Source of the DNA: Planctomycetaceae bacterium
Lineage (GTDB): Bacteria; Planctomycetota; Planctomycetia; Pirellulales; Lacipirellulaceae
Direction: 5' to 3'
Assembly (NCBI GenBank): GCA_002702655.1
Contig: PABB01000075.1
Span: 1 to 64,000, forward strand
Length of the DNA: 64,000 bases
In this document: positions 50,893 through 58,741 of the stretch, piece by piece
Position numbering within the stretch: position 1 is the first letter of the stretch
How the letters are laid out: the number at the start of each line of letters is the position of its first letter
The notes under the pieces: generated by a model
The model's input: only the letters and a program-made list of their open reading frames with translations
The model's database searches: none
Told to the model about the DNA's origin: nothing
Position numbers and translations under genes: made by a program

Positions 50893-51233
50893 GTGGTCAC
50901 TCCTTTTCGACGTTGTGGGGGCGACCGGCGTTCAGTCGACCCAGGGTCGCTACTTTAGCGGGTCGCTGGGCGCGGGGGCAACACCGTCGCCGCAGGGGGC
51001 AACATGACGGCCGGGCGCCGGGAGGCGATCGAAGGTTTGCCCACGCAGTCATTTTCGACCGCTTCGCCGCGCTTCGTCACCGGTTGCCCGGCCGCCGGTC
51101 GCGGCCGCACTGGTTGGTCGCCTGCGATCTGCCCGGTAGAATTGACCGTTTCGCCGCGCCGTGCGTCGCGCTGATGCGACGCTCGGGCATCTTGCGTGCG
51201 GCCAAGTGCATCCTGCCAGGGAGCCAGATTCTC
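50893..51233. other. Divergent spacer without recognised features
   Basis: 341 bases between the TIM-barrel and SppA genes. The left 50 bases hold GGAGTGACC (reverse strand GGTCACTCC), the ribosome site region of the TIM-barrel gene. No dispersed repeat was seen. Confidence 0.4.
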
Positions 51234-52313
51234 ATGTCGACGGAACCCGCCCCCGGGGCCGCTGCGTCCAGCCCGCCGCCGCAGATTGTCGTGCAGCAAC
51301 CCCCGCCGCCCATGTTCGGCCGGTTCGGCCGGTATCTCCTGCTAGCACTGATCGTGTGCGTGATGATCATCATTGGCCAGGCGGCCAGCTACCGCAGCTA
51401 CTTCAGCCCGCCCGGGGGGCCGCAGGAGAAATTCCACTCGCTCAACGGCGAGGCGACCGACAAGATCGCCGTGCTGCGGATCGAGGGGGGCATCATCGAT
51501 TCGGACGGCTTCGTCAAACAGCAGATCGACCGCATCCGCGACGACCGCAGCGTCAAAGCGGTCGTGCTGCGGATCGACTCGCCCGGCGGCACCGTGACGG
51601 CTAGCGATTACCTGTATCACAAGCTCCGCGAGCTGTCCGACGAGCGCGAGCTGCCGATGGTCGTCAGCATGGGCAGCATCTGCGCCAGCGGCGGCTACTA
51701 TCTGGCCATGGCCGCGGGCGACGAGCCGGACATCATCTTTGCCGAGCCGAGCACCTGGACCGGCTCGATCGGCGTCGTGATCCCGCACTACGACTTCTCG
51801 GGCCTGCTGGCCCAGTGGAATGTGAAGGACGACTCGATCGCCAGCCATCCCAACAAGCTGATGGGCAGCCCCACCCGCGAGTTGGCCCCGGAAGAGCGGG
51901 CCGAGGAACGCGAACTGCTGCAGACGCTGGTCGACGAGAGTTTCGAGCGGTTCAAGTCGATCGTCCGGGCGGGCCGGCCCCAACTGGCGGGCGACGACGA
52001 TGCGATGGACAAGGCGACCACCGGGCAGGTCTTTTCGGCCGAGCAGGCCAAGACGCTGGGCTTGGTCGACAAGATCGGCTTCCTGGACGACGCCATCGAT
52101 CGCGCGGCTGAGCTGGCCGGGCGCGACCCGGGCGACTTGCGGGCGATCAAGTACGACGAACCGCCAGCGACGCTCAGTTCGCTGCTGTCGGCCGAAGGCG
52201 GCGCCCTGCGGCCGGCAGCGGGCGTGAGTCTGACGAAGCTGCTCGACCTGTCGGCGCCGCGGGCGTATTACCTGTGGACCTGGTTGCCCACGCTCTTGCA
52301 GGAGGGGCGGTAG
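51234..52313 (+). CDS. sppA: Signal peptide peptidase SppA, short form
   Basis: Serine protease that degrades leftover signal peptides in the membrane. 359 residues with a Pro-rich cytoplasmic N-terminus, one membrane helix (YLLLALIVCVMIIIGQAASY, 34-53) and a single ClpP-like protease domain. The nucleophile is Ser152 in MGSICASGGYYLAMA and the general-base lysine is Lys208 in HPNKLMGSP; SPGGTVTASDYLY is the preceding oxyanion-hole region. This is the 'half-size' Bacillus/archaeal type in contrast to the 67-kDa E. coli form. ATG 51234 follows GCCAGGGAG. It is 24 bases upstream of rlmN. Confidence 0.92.
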   Translation: MSTEPAPGAAASSPPPQIVVQQPPPPMFGRFGRYLLLALIVCVMIIIGQAASYRSYFSPPGGPQEKFHSLNGEATDKIAVLRIEGGIIDSDGFVKQQIDRIRDDRSVKAVVLRIDSPGGTVTASDYLYHKLRELSDERELPMVVSMGSICASGGYYLAMAAGDEPDIIFAEPSTWTGSIGVVIPHYDFSGLLAQWNVKDDSIASHPNKLMGSPTRELAPEERAEERELLQTLVDESFERFKSIVRAGRPQLAGDDDAMDKATTGQVFSAEQAKTLGLVDKIGFLDDAIDRAAELAGRDPGDLRAIKYDEPPATLSSLLSAEGGALRPAAGVSLTKLLDLSAPRAYYLWTWLPTLLQEGR

Positions 52314-52337
52314 CCGGCTCGCGGCCCCGTCGACGCC

Positions 52338-53411
52338 GTGTCGGACACTCGCCCGCCGCATCTGCTGGATGCGATTGACGCGCAGCTTGCCGAGTTCGCT
52401 GCTGCGCACGCACTGCCGAAATACCGCGTCGGTCAGATCCGCCGCTGGTTGTTCGAAAAGCGAGCCGCCGACTTCGACGCGATGAGCGACCTGCCCAAGG
52501 CGGCCCGCGAACAGCTGGCCAACGCGTTTCGCCTCTGGACCGCGTCCATTGCCAAGCACACGACCGCGGACGACGGCACCGAGAAGCTGCTGTTTGGACT
52601 GGCCGACGGCGGGCAGGTCGAGTGCGTCCTGCTGCGCGACGAGGTGCGGCGGACGATCTGCATCAGCACCCAGGTCGGTTGCGGCATGGGCTGCGTGTTT
52701 TGCGCCAGCGGGCTCGACGGCGTCGACCGCAATCTCACCACCGGTGAAATCGTCGAGGAGATGCTGCAGTTGCAGCGGCTGCTTGCGCCCGAGGAGCGAC
52801 TGAGCCACATCGTGGTGATGGGCATGGGCGAGCCATTGGCGAATCTCGATCGGCTGCTGCCGGCGTTGGAGGAGGCGCGCCGGCCTGACGGCTTGGGAAT
52901 CAGCGCTCGGCGGATCACGATTTCCACCGTGGGCCTGCCGCCGGCCATCGATCGGCTCGCCCGGCACGAAGCCAACTACCGGCTGGCCGTCTCGCTCCAC
53001 GCCCCCAACGACGAGCTGCGGAACGAACTGGTGCCGGTCAACAAAAGCATTGGCATCGACGCGATCATGGCGGCGGCCGATCGCTACTTCGACGTGTCGG
53101 GGCGGCGGATCACCTACGAATACGTGCTGCTGGCCGAGCTGAACGACCACCCCGAGCATGCGGGGCAGTTGGCCCGGCTGCTAGCCGGGCGCGAGGCGCT
53201 GCTCAACGTGATTCCCTACAACCCGGTGGCCGGCTTGCCGTACCAGACGCCGACCCCGCAGCGGCAGCAAGCGTTTCGGGCCATTTTGGAGCGGGCCGGC
53301 GTGCGGGTGAAGTTCCGCCACCGCAAAGGCAATCGCATCGACGCCGCCTGCGGACAATTGCGGCGTTCGCAACAAGCGGTCCCCATTACGAACTTAGCCC
53401 CCGGTCAATGA
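52338..53411 (+). CDS. rlmN: 23S rRNA (adenine-2503-C2)-methyltransferase / tRNA methyltransferase
   Basis: Radical SAM enzyme that methylates A2503 of 23S rRNA and A37 of some tRNAs. 357 residues from GTG 52338. The iron-sulfur motif is Cys115-xxx-Cys119-xx-Cys122 in VGCGMGCVFCASG. The SAM region is HIVVMGMGEPLANLDRLLPA, with RITISTVGLPPAIDRL after it. The methyl-carrying/catalytic C-terminal cysteine is in RIDAACGQLRR. The final residues TNLAPGQ and the stop codon are encoded inside a family-B palindrome, so the natural C-terminus may have been replaced by repeat sequence. Confidence 0.94.
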   Translation: MSDTRPPHLLDAIDAQLAEFAAAHALPKYRVGQIRRWLFEKRAADFDAMSDLPKAAREQLANAFRLWTASIAKHTTADDGTEKLLFGLADGGQVECVLLRDEVRRTICISTQVGCGMGCVFCASGLDGVDRNLTTGEIVEEMLQLQRLLAPEERLSHIVVMGMGEPLANLDRLLPALEEARRPDGLGISARRITISTVGLPPAIDRLARHEANYRLAVSLHAPNDELRNELVPVNKSIGIDAIMAAADRYFDVSGRRITYEYVLLAELNDHPEHAGQLARLLAGREALLNVIPYNPVAGLPYQTPTPQRQQAFRAILERAGVRVKFRHRKGNRIDAACGQLRRSQQAVPITNLAPGQ

Positions 53412-53424
53412 CCGGGGGCTAAGT
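53393..53424. repeat. Palindrome family B, copy 4, overlapping the rlmN stop
   Basis: CTTAGCCCCCGGTCAATGAC followed by CGGGGGCTAAGT. The arms are exact complements around a 2-base centre. The rlmN stop TGA at 53409-53411 lies in its right half. It is positioned between convergent rlmN and the PDZ protein gene, 65 bases from the latter's stop. Confidence 0.85.
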
Positions 53425-53488
53425 GTTCGTCGTGGGCGATATTGCGCGAAGGCGCCGCAGTTGTTGCGGTTGTGCGATCCGCGGTTGC

Positions 53489-54619
53489 TCACGTCGTTTG
53501 GTTGTCGACAGGTTCTTCTCCGGCGGGCGGAGCCGGTTGCTCTTCAAGACGCTCCTGCATTTGCTGCAGACGCTGCTCCAATTCTTGCATTCGTTGGAGC
53601 AGCTTGTCTTGGTTCGCTTGGGCGCGTTCGCGGAGCTCGGCCGCCCGCTGCTGGGCTTGCTGCGCGGCTTCCTGCGCCCGCTGATGCGCCTCCTGAACGG
53701 CTTTGTTGGCCTCGAACATCTGCATCTGATTGGGCAGCAACTCCTGCAGTTGATGCATGTCGAAGTTGAAATTCATGCCCCCGCCTTGCTGGCCGAGCAT
53801 CTGCTCGACGAACGGTCGTACGTCCTGGGGCAACTGTTTCATGGATTCTTCGTCGCCTTCGGTGACCGTCCACGATTCTTCGCCGCGTTTGATCGTGATC
53901 TGGGCCGGCGCGTCGCCCTGGCGGGTGATCGACACGGACACATCGGCGGGGACGTTCACCCCCTGGCGCTGCCGCAGCATAACGCCGGGGCCGAACGCCC
54001 GCATGCCGGCGCCATTGGGGTCGCGCAACAGGCCCTGCAAACGTTGGTTGAGGTCGCCGAGTTCTCCGCCCAAGCCGGGCATCCCCGGCAAACCGGGCAG
54101 CGCCGGCTGGTCGCCCGGCAAGGCGAGATCAGCCGGCCGCTCCTCGGGCGTGACGGTGATGGTTTCTTCCTGGGCGAGTCGCAGAATCTTCAGCTCCACG
54201 GCCTGGCCGCCGCCGTTGCGCACGGCCTGCGCCAATTCGTTCATGCCGTGAACTGCATCGCCGTTGACCGCGATGATGATGTCGTGCATCTGCAGCCCCG
54301 CTTTCGCCGCGGGGCTGTCGGAGACGACTTGCTGGACGACCACGCCCGTGTCGGCGGCCAGTTGCAACTGCGTTCGCAGCGCGGGGTCGACGACCGGTTG
54401 GCCGCCGACGCCGATCCAAAATGTCGGACCCTCGACGACGCGCGTGCCTTCCTGCGGCAGCGGCGCGGTCGCGTCGCCATCGGGCGAGATGACGACGATG
54501 CGCTCTTCCTGGATTTCTTCGTCAGCGCGAGCAGCCGACTGCCATTGCGCCAGCAGCCCGGCGGCGAAGACGATCGCCATCAGTAGCGCCTGCTCGGTCG
54601 TGCGAGTGAAAGTTCTCAT
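53489..54619 (-). CDS. Exported PDZ-domain protein with coiled-coil tail
   Basis: 376 residues. Signal peptide: QALLMAIVFAAGLLAQWQSA, cut near ARADE. One PDZ domain spans about 70-165 (FWIGVGGQPVVDPALRTQLQ, VVQQVVSDSPAAKAGLQMHD, IIIAVNGDAVHGMNELAQAV). After a Pro/Gly-rich linker and a beta-rich section, the last 100 residues form a Gln/Glu-rich coiled coil (NKAVQEAHQRAQEAAQQAQQ to LEQRLQQMQERLEEQ). There is no protease domain, so it is an adaptor or scaffold in the periplasm. It lies 135 bases downstream of the anti-sigma gene on the same strand and may belong to that regulon (inference). Confidence 0.87.
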   Translation of the reverse strand: MRTFTRTTEQALLMAIVFAAGLLAQWQSAARADEEIQEERIVVISPDGDATAPLPQEGTRVVEGPTFWIGVGGQPVVDPALRTQLQLAADTGVVVQQVVSDSPAAKAGLQMHDIIIAVNGDAVHGMNELAQAVRNGGGQAVELKILRLAQEETITVTPEERPADLALPGDQPALPGLPGMPGLGGELGDLNQRLQGLLRDPNGAGMRAFGPGVMLRQRQGVNVPADVSVSITRQGDAPAQITIKRGEESWTVTEGDEESMKQLPQDVRPFVEQMLGQQGGGMNFNFDMHQLQELLPNQMQMFEANKAVQEAHQRAQEAAQQAQQRAAELRERAQANQDKLLQRMQELEQRLQQMQERLEEQPAPPAGEEPVDNQTT

Positions 54620-54673
54620 CGATTGGTTCCTCCGTGGGAAGTGGAAATGCGTCGTTGATCGGATGCGATTCTG

Positions 54674-54741
54674 GGGGGACGAGGCTCCTGCCGAGCCAAT
54701 GCGTATTGCCCCCGCAGGCGCGGCAGGAGCCTTGCCCTTCC
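54674..54741. repeat. Family D repeat pair downstream of the third anti-sigma gene
   Basis: GGGGGACGAGGCTCCTGCCG followed by AGCC (54674-54697) and the inverse CGGCAGGAGCCTTGCCCTTC (54721-54740). The two arms are mostly complementary, forming one long imperfect hairpin. Same phrases as the repeats that bracket the immunity/exonuclease genes at 17491 and 18408. It ends 14 bases beyond the anti-sigma stop codon. Confidence 0.78.
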
Positions 54742-54754
54742 TCTCAAGAAAAAA

Positions 54755-55498
54755 CTAAAACAGCTCGCGACTGACCGGGGTGATCACCGCGTCGTTGACG
54801 GGCACGATCATCGGCGCCAGTTCGTTGTTGTTTTCGAAAAACAGCGGGACGACTCGTTGGCGGACCTTCAAGTCCAGCCCGTTGTCCAACAACTGCTGTC
54901 GCAGTGCCGGCGGCAGGTTGGCGGCGTTGGCCAAATCGCCGCCCCGGTTCACTTCGATCAACGGCACGCGCAAACGCTGTGGCGTACCGCTCACGTCGCG
55001 CACCAGCAACGTGACCGCATCGCGCGGGTCGACCTCGGGCGCGTCCGGCTCAGATGGCGCCGGGGCGACGGATGGCTGTGCAGCGGCGTCGTCTTGCGCG
55101 AGCAACTGTCCGCCGTCGGGCGTCGACAGGCTGCGCAGCGATGTTTGCCAACCCAGCCCGAAGGCGACCAGCAAACACGCGGCGACCGCCAGCCAGCCCA
55201 GAGCCCGGAGGCCAGTCGACGATGCGGTCGCGCCGCTGCGTTGGGCAAGCTCCACCGCTTGAGGCGAGTTGACGCCGGCCGGCGCGGCGACCGCGTTGTC
55301 GGCCGTCCACGCGTCCAACTGCCTGCGCAGATCCTGCGCCTGCAGAAACGCCAAGGCGCAGCGGCGCCACCCGTCGGGCGCCGCATCCAGCGCCGCAATC
55401 ACGCGCCGCCGATCAGCAGCGTTCAACTCGCCGTCGACGAGCCGATCGAGCGTCGCATCGTCGAGGTCAGTGCGTGAATTGTGTTCGTTGTGGTTCAT
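54755..55498 (-). CDS. Membrane anti-sigma factor
   Basis: 247 residues. The N-terminal helical domain (LDRLVDGELNAADRRRVIAA) has no intact HxxxCxxC zinc motif; one Cys occurs in GWRRCALAFLQ. Membrane helix: LRALGWLAVAACLLVAFGLG (about 97-116). The outer part is short, with VTLLVRDVSGTPQRLRVPLI and VRQRVVPLFFENNNELAPMI. It follows its sigma factor by 31 bases on the same strand and precedes a PDZ protein. The signal it senses is unknown. Confidence 0.85.
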   Translation of the reverse strand: MNHNEHNSRTDLDDATLDRLVDGELNAADRRRVIAALDAAPDGWRRCALAFLQAQDLRRQLDAWTADNAVAAPAGVNSPQAVELAQRSGATASSTGLRALGWLAVAACLLVAFGLGWQTSLRSLSTPDGGQLLAQDDAAAQPSVAPAPSEPDAPEVDPRDAVTLLVRDVSGTPQRLRVPLIEVNRGGDLANAANLPPALRQQLLDNGLDLKVRQRVVPLFFENNNELAPMIVPVNDAVITPVSRELF

Positions 55499-55529
55499 AG
55501 CACGTCACGACTAAACAGCGTTCTACCCT

Positions 55530-56105
55530 TTACCGATCGGCGACCAGCGCCGGCGCCACCCGGGCCAGCGCCGCACGCAGCCGGCCGCGGGCACGATGCA
55601 AGCGCGCTTCGACCGCGGGCGCCGTCAGTCCCAAATGGTCGGCCAGCTCGCGGTAACTCCAATCTTGCGTGTATTTGAGCAACAGGATTTCTGCGTCTTG
55701 CGATTTGAGCGTCGCCAGCGCTCGGCGGACCAGGGCTTGTTGTTCCTCGGCCAGCAGCCAGTCGAGCGGGTCGGGCTCGGCCGCCGACTCGTCAACCAGG
55801 CCGCTGCCGGCGTAGCGCTCGTGCAGCCGGCGTTGCCGACCGCGACGACGGCGGTGCTCCATGGCCTGCACCACGGCGATGCGATACAGCCAGGGGGCGG
55901 CCTTGTCCGGATCGCGGAGCCGATCGGCCCCGGACAGCGCGGCTTCGGCCACGCGGCTGAGCAGGTCGTCCAACTCGTGCCGCTCCACGCCCCGGGCCGC
56001 TAGCACCGTGCGGAGCCAGCGGCCGTGTTCGGCCAGCGCAGTGGCGACCGTCGCCCGAGGAGCGGGGGGCACGGCTGCGTCGGCGGGGGGCAAGTTGCGG
56101 TTCAT
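55530..56105 (-). CDS. ECF RNA polymerase sigma factor
   Basis: 191 residues with region 2 (VERHELDDLLSRVAEAALSG, DPDKAAPWLYRIAVVQAMEH) and region 4 (LKSQDAEILLLKYTQDWSYR followed by ELADHLGLTAPAVEARLHRA). Region 2 is divergent at the start, as in planctomycete-type ECF groups. It is the third sigma/anti-sigma pair in the window. ATG 56105 is the first in frame. Confidence 0.9.
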   Translation of the reverse strand: MNRNLPPADAAVPPAPRATVATALAEHGRWLRTVLAARGVERHELDDLLSRVAEAALSGADRLRDPDKAAPWLYRIAVVQAMEHRRRRGRQRRLHERYAGSGLVDESAAEPDPLDWLLAEEQQALVRRALATLKSQDAEILLLKYTQDWSYRELADHLGLTAPAVEARLHRARGRLRAALARVAPALVADR

Positions 56106-56203
56106 CCGGCACGGGGGGATAGTTGCCGCCGCGCGGTCCGTCTTGCGGAGAAAATCTCAGAAAAATGGGCGCAGAGGCCCGCCGGGCGACCCCAACTGGT
56201 CTT

Positions 56204-57568
56204 CTACGCAGCAGCCCCGCCCGATGGTTCGCCCGATTTCAGCGGCAGAGCTAGCTCCCCGGGCGGCTGGCGCCACAGCCAGAGCCACAGCCCCGCGGCC
56301 AGGGCCAGCATAGCGATGCTGACGTTCTGCGAGATGCTCAGCCCCGTGCCGAACACGGCCGACTCGTCGACGCGAATGATTTCCAGGAGGAATCGCGCAA
56401 TCGGATACAGCGTCAGCGTCAGCGCAATCACGGCGCCGTCACGGCGGCGCAGGGGGAAGAAGGTCCACAGCACCGCGAACAGCAGCGTCGCGTTGACCGC
56501 GCTGTAGATCTGCGTGGGGTGGACCGGCAAGCTGCGCGGGGGCGGATCGACCGCGGCGATGCGCCGCGTGGCGCCGCCGGCGGTGCGCAGCGTCACGTCG
56601 GCGTGCTCAACGAATGCGGTGAACAGGGCGTCGTAGGCGGCGTCGAGCGTACGAGTCGCTCTTCCGTTGATCATGGCGATCGCATCGCCGGTTTGCACGC
56701 CGGCGTTGTCAGCGGCCGAGCCGTCGTCGACAGCGACGACCGTTGGCGGGCCGTTGTCGGTGGCTTCGTCGTTGGCATTGTCGCCGTAGTCGACGCCTCC
56801 GCCAGCGAGACGCAGGCCGTACATGCGACCGTGCTGTGCTTGCACGCCATACGGCGGACTGGTGCGGCCCGGCGCGTTTTCGCGCGGAAAGGTCACGGCC
56901 CACGGCGCCGTCGTCTCGCCGCCGTAGCAGCAGCCGTTGAGCAAGCAGCCAATCCGGCCGAAGGCGAGCCCGATGGCCATGCTGGGGGCGATCAGATCGG
57001 CCATGGCCAACATCGGCAACCCGCGGCGTCGCATATACCAACCAAAGGCCAGCAGGGCTCCGATCAGCGAACCGTAGACGACCAGACCGCCTTCGGTGAA
57101 GCTGAGCGCTTCGCGGAGCGTGGCTCCCCAATCCATCGCGTCGGAGCCCGGCACGCTCCGGCGGATGTTGGTGTCCCAATACTCAATCAGAAAGAAGAGC
57201 CGAGCGCCGACGATCCCCGCCACGAACATGGCAATCGCCAGCCCGAAGATTTCATCGGGGTCGACGCCGTTCTGTTTGGCGCGGCGCACCGCCAGCGCGA
57301 TGCCGGCCGCCGAGCCGGTGACCACCATCACGCCGTAGCCGCGAATGGGCACGCCGTCGGGGAACATCCGCGGCAGAAACACAATGACCGCTGCGCCGAT
57401 CAACAGCGTCGGCAGGTGCGCCTGAATTGCGGCCGCGGCGCCGAACTGCCGCGCGGAGCCCCAGATCGACCACCCCGTTGCCGCCAGCCACACCAGCAGC
57501 AGCACGCCGAACCCGAAGATCGGCACGCCGCCGGCGGAAATCGGAATGCGAAAGAATTCGGAGCACAT
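56204..57568 (-). CDS. lgt: Prolipoprotein diacylglyceryl transferase with inserted PDZ-like domain
   Basis: Attaches diacylglycerol to the lipobox cysteine, the first step of lipoprotein maturation. 454 residues from ATG 57568, well above the usual 260-300. Membrane and family blocks: GVPIRGYGVMVVTGSAAGIA, the region GGLVVYGSLIGALLAFG (His of the E. coli motif is Tyr here), and GRIGCLLNGCCYGGE (204 onward). The closing motif VHPTQIYSAVNA begins at residue 349. Between the last two, residues 275-342 (VVAVDDGSAADNAGVQTGDA, IAMINGRATRTLDAAYDALF) form a PDZ-like domain in a periplasmic loop. The first 65 residues also add an extra helix or two. Lipoproteins for it to process are in the window (peroxiredoxin, 42928). 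Confidence 0.88.
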   Translation of the reverse strand: MCSEFFRIPISAGGVPIFGFGVLLLVWLAATGWSIWGSARQFGAAAAIQAHLPTLLIGAAVIVFLPRMFPDGVPIRGYGVMVVTGSAAGIALAVRRAKQNGVDPDEIFGLAIAMFVAGIVGARLFFLIEYWDTNIRRSVPGSDAMDWGATLREALSFTEGGLVVYGSLIGALLAFGWYMRRRGLPMLAMADLIAPSMAIGLAFGRIGCLLNGCCYGGETTAPWAVTFPRENAPGRTSPPYGVQAQHGRMYGLRLAGGGVDYGDNANDEATDNGPPTVVAVDDGSAADNAGVQTGDAIAMINGRATRTLDAAYDALFTAFVEHADVTLRTAGGATRRIAAVDPPPRSLPVHPTQIYSAVNATLLFAVLWTFFPLRRRDGAVIALTLTLYPIARFLLEIIRVDESAVFGTGLSISQNVSIAMLALAAGLWLWLWRQPPGELALPLKSGEPSGGAAA

Positions 57569-57576
57569 GGACGCGA

Positions 57577-57735
57577 GGGCGGAATGGGGAATGCGGAAGG
57601 CGGAATGGGCGGGGGCGGCGGTTGGCGGTTGCGGCAACGCAACCCGGGTACTCACGATGGCCAACCCGAGCCATCACTGTCAGGGCTGACCCCTTACGCC
57701 AGCCCCATCCCCATTCCGCCTTCCCCATTCGAAAT
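57577..57735. repeat. Family E inverted pair upstream of lgt
   Basis: GGGCGGAATGGGGAATGCGG followed by AAGGCGGAATGGGCGGGGG (57577-57616) and the inverse CATTCCGCCTTCCCCATTCG (57712-57731) face each other across about 95 bases. The left arm directly precedes the lgt start codon. Same family as 12457-12495 and 19691-19717. The spacer 57569-57788 holds no gene. Confidence 0.75.
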
Positions 57736-57788
57736 ACGAGTGGACATCGCGATTGTTTGCATCGCCGCGTCGCGAGCGCGCGCCAAGC

Positions 57789-58628
57789 CTAGCCGATGCG
57801 GCAGTTGTCGATCAATCGCGTTTGGCCGACCCGCACGGCCAGCGCGGCCACCACGGGGCCGCCGATATGCTCCACTTCCTGCACCGTGCCGTCCGCCACG
57901 ATCGCCACGTAATCGGGCGACAAACCGGCTGCGGCGAGGTGGTCGCGGATGATTTGCCGCAGTGCAGCGGCGCTGCGCTGGCCGCTAGCGTGGGCCTGTT
58001 CGGCCAGTCGCAGGGCCTGCGACAAAGCCAACGCTTGCTGCCGCTCGTCCGGCGACAGGTACGCATTGCGGCTGCTGAGCGCCAGCCCGTTGTCGTCGCG
58101 GACGATGGGGCACACGCGGATCTCGATCGGCACATTCAAATCCGCGACCATCCGCCGCACGACCAACGTCTGCTGATAATCCTTGTGTCCAAAGTAAGCG
58201 TGCGTGGCCGGGGCGATCTGAAACAGCTTCATCACCACCGTCGCCACGCCGGCAAAGTGCGTGGGTCGCTCGGCGCCCTCCCACGGCAGCGCGACCGCGC
58301 CCACGTCGATCGACGTCTCGGCCCCCGCGGGGTACATCATCTCGGCCGAGGGGGTGAACACCAGATCGCACCCGTGCTCCTGCAACAACTGTAAGTCGCG
58401 CTCCAACGGTCGCGGGTAGGCGTCCAGGTCTTCGTGAGGGGCAAACTGCGTCGGGTTCACAAAGATGCTCGCCGCCACGACGTCGCACTCGGCGCGAGCG
58501 GCGTCGACCAAGCTCAAATGACCCGCGTGCAGGGCGCCCATCGTGGGAACAAACCCCACGGTTCGGTTGCCGGTGCGCGCCGACAGGACGGCGGTTCGCA
58601 TCTCGGCGGGGGCGACGTAAACATTCAT
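57789..58628 (-). CDS. panC: Pantoate--beta-alanine ligase
   Basis: Joins pantoate and beta-alanine with ATP to make pantothenate, the CoA precursor. 279 residues from ATG 58628, close to the E. coli length of 283. Motifs: FVPTMGALHAGHLSLVDAAR with the ATP-binding HxxH-type element, VASIFVNPTQFAPHEDLDAY, YFGHKDYQQTLVVRRMVADL, and LALSSRNAYLSPDERQQAL with the KMSKS-like loop SSRN. It follows folK by 113 bases on the same strand. panB and panD are not in the window. Confidence 0.95.
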   Translation of the reverse strand: MNVYVAPAEMRTAVLSARTGNRTVGFVPTMGALHAGHLSLVDAARAECDVVAASIFVNPTQFAPHEDLDAYPRPLERDLQLLQEHGCDLVFTPSAEMMYPAGAETSIDVGAVALPWEGAERPTHFAGVATVVMKLFQIAPATHAYFGHKDYQQTLVVRRMVADLNVPIEIRVCPIVRDDNGLALSSRNAYLSPDERQQALALSQALRLAEQAHASGQRSAAALRQIIRDHLAAAGLSPDYVAIVADGTVQEVEHIGGPVVAALAVRVGQTRLIDNCRIG

Positions 58629-58741
58629 GGTGCGGAGCGGGCGGAAGAGCAGCGAGACAGCCGTCGAGAATACCGGCCCGACGGCCCCCTGGGAATGCCC
58701 CGCGCGGCACTGCCGTGGCCCGTGGACCTCACGGGGGCGAA

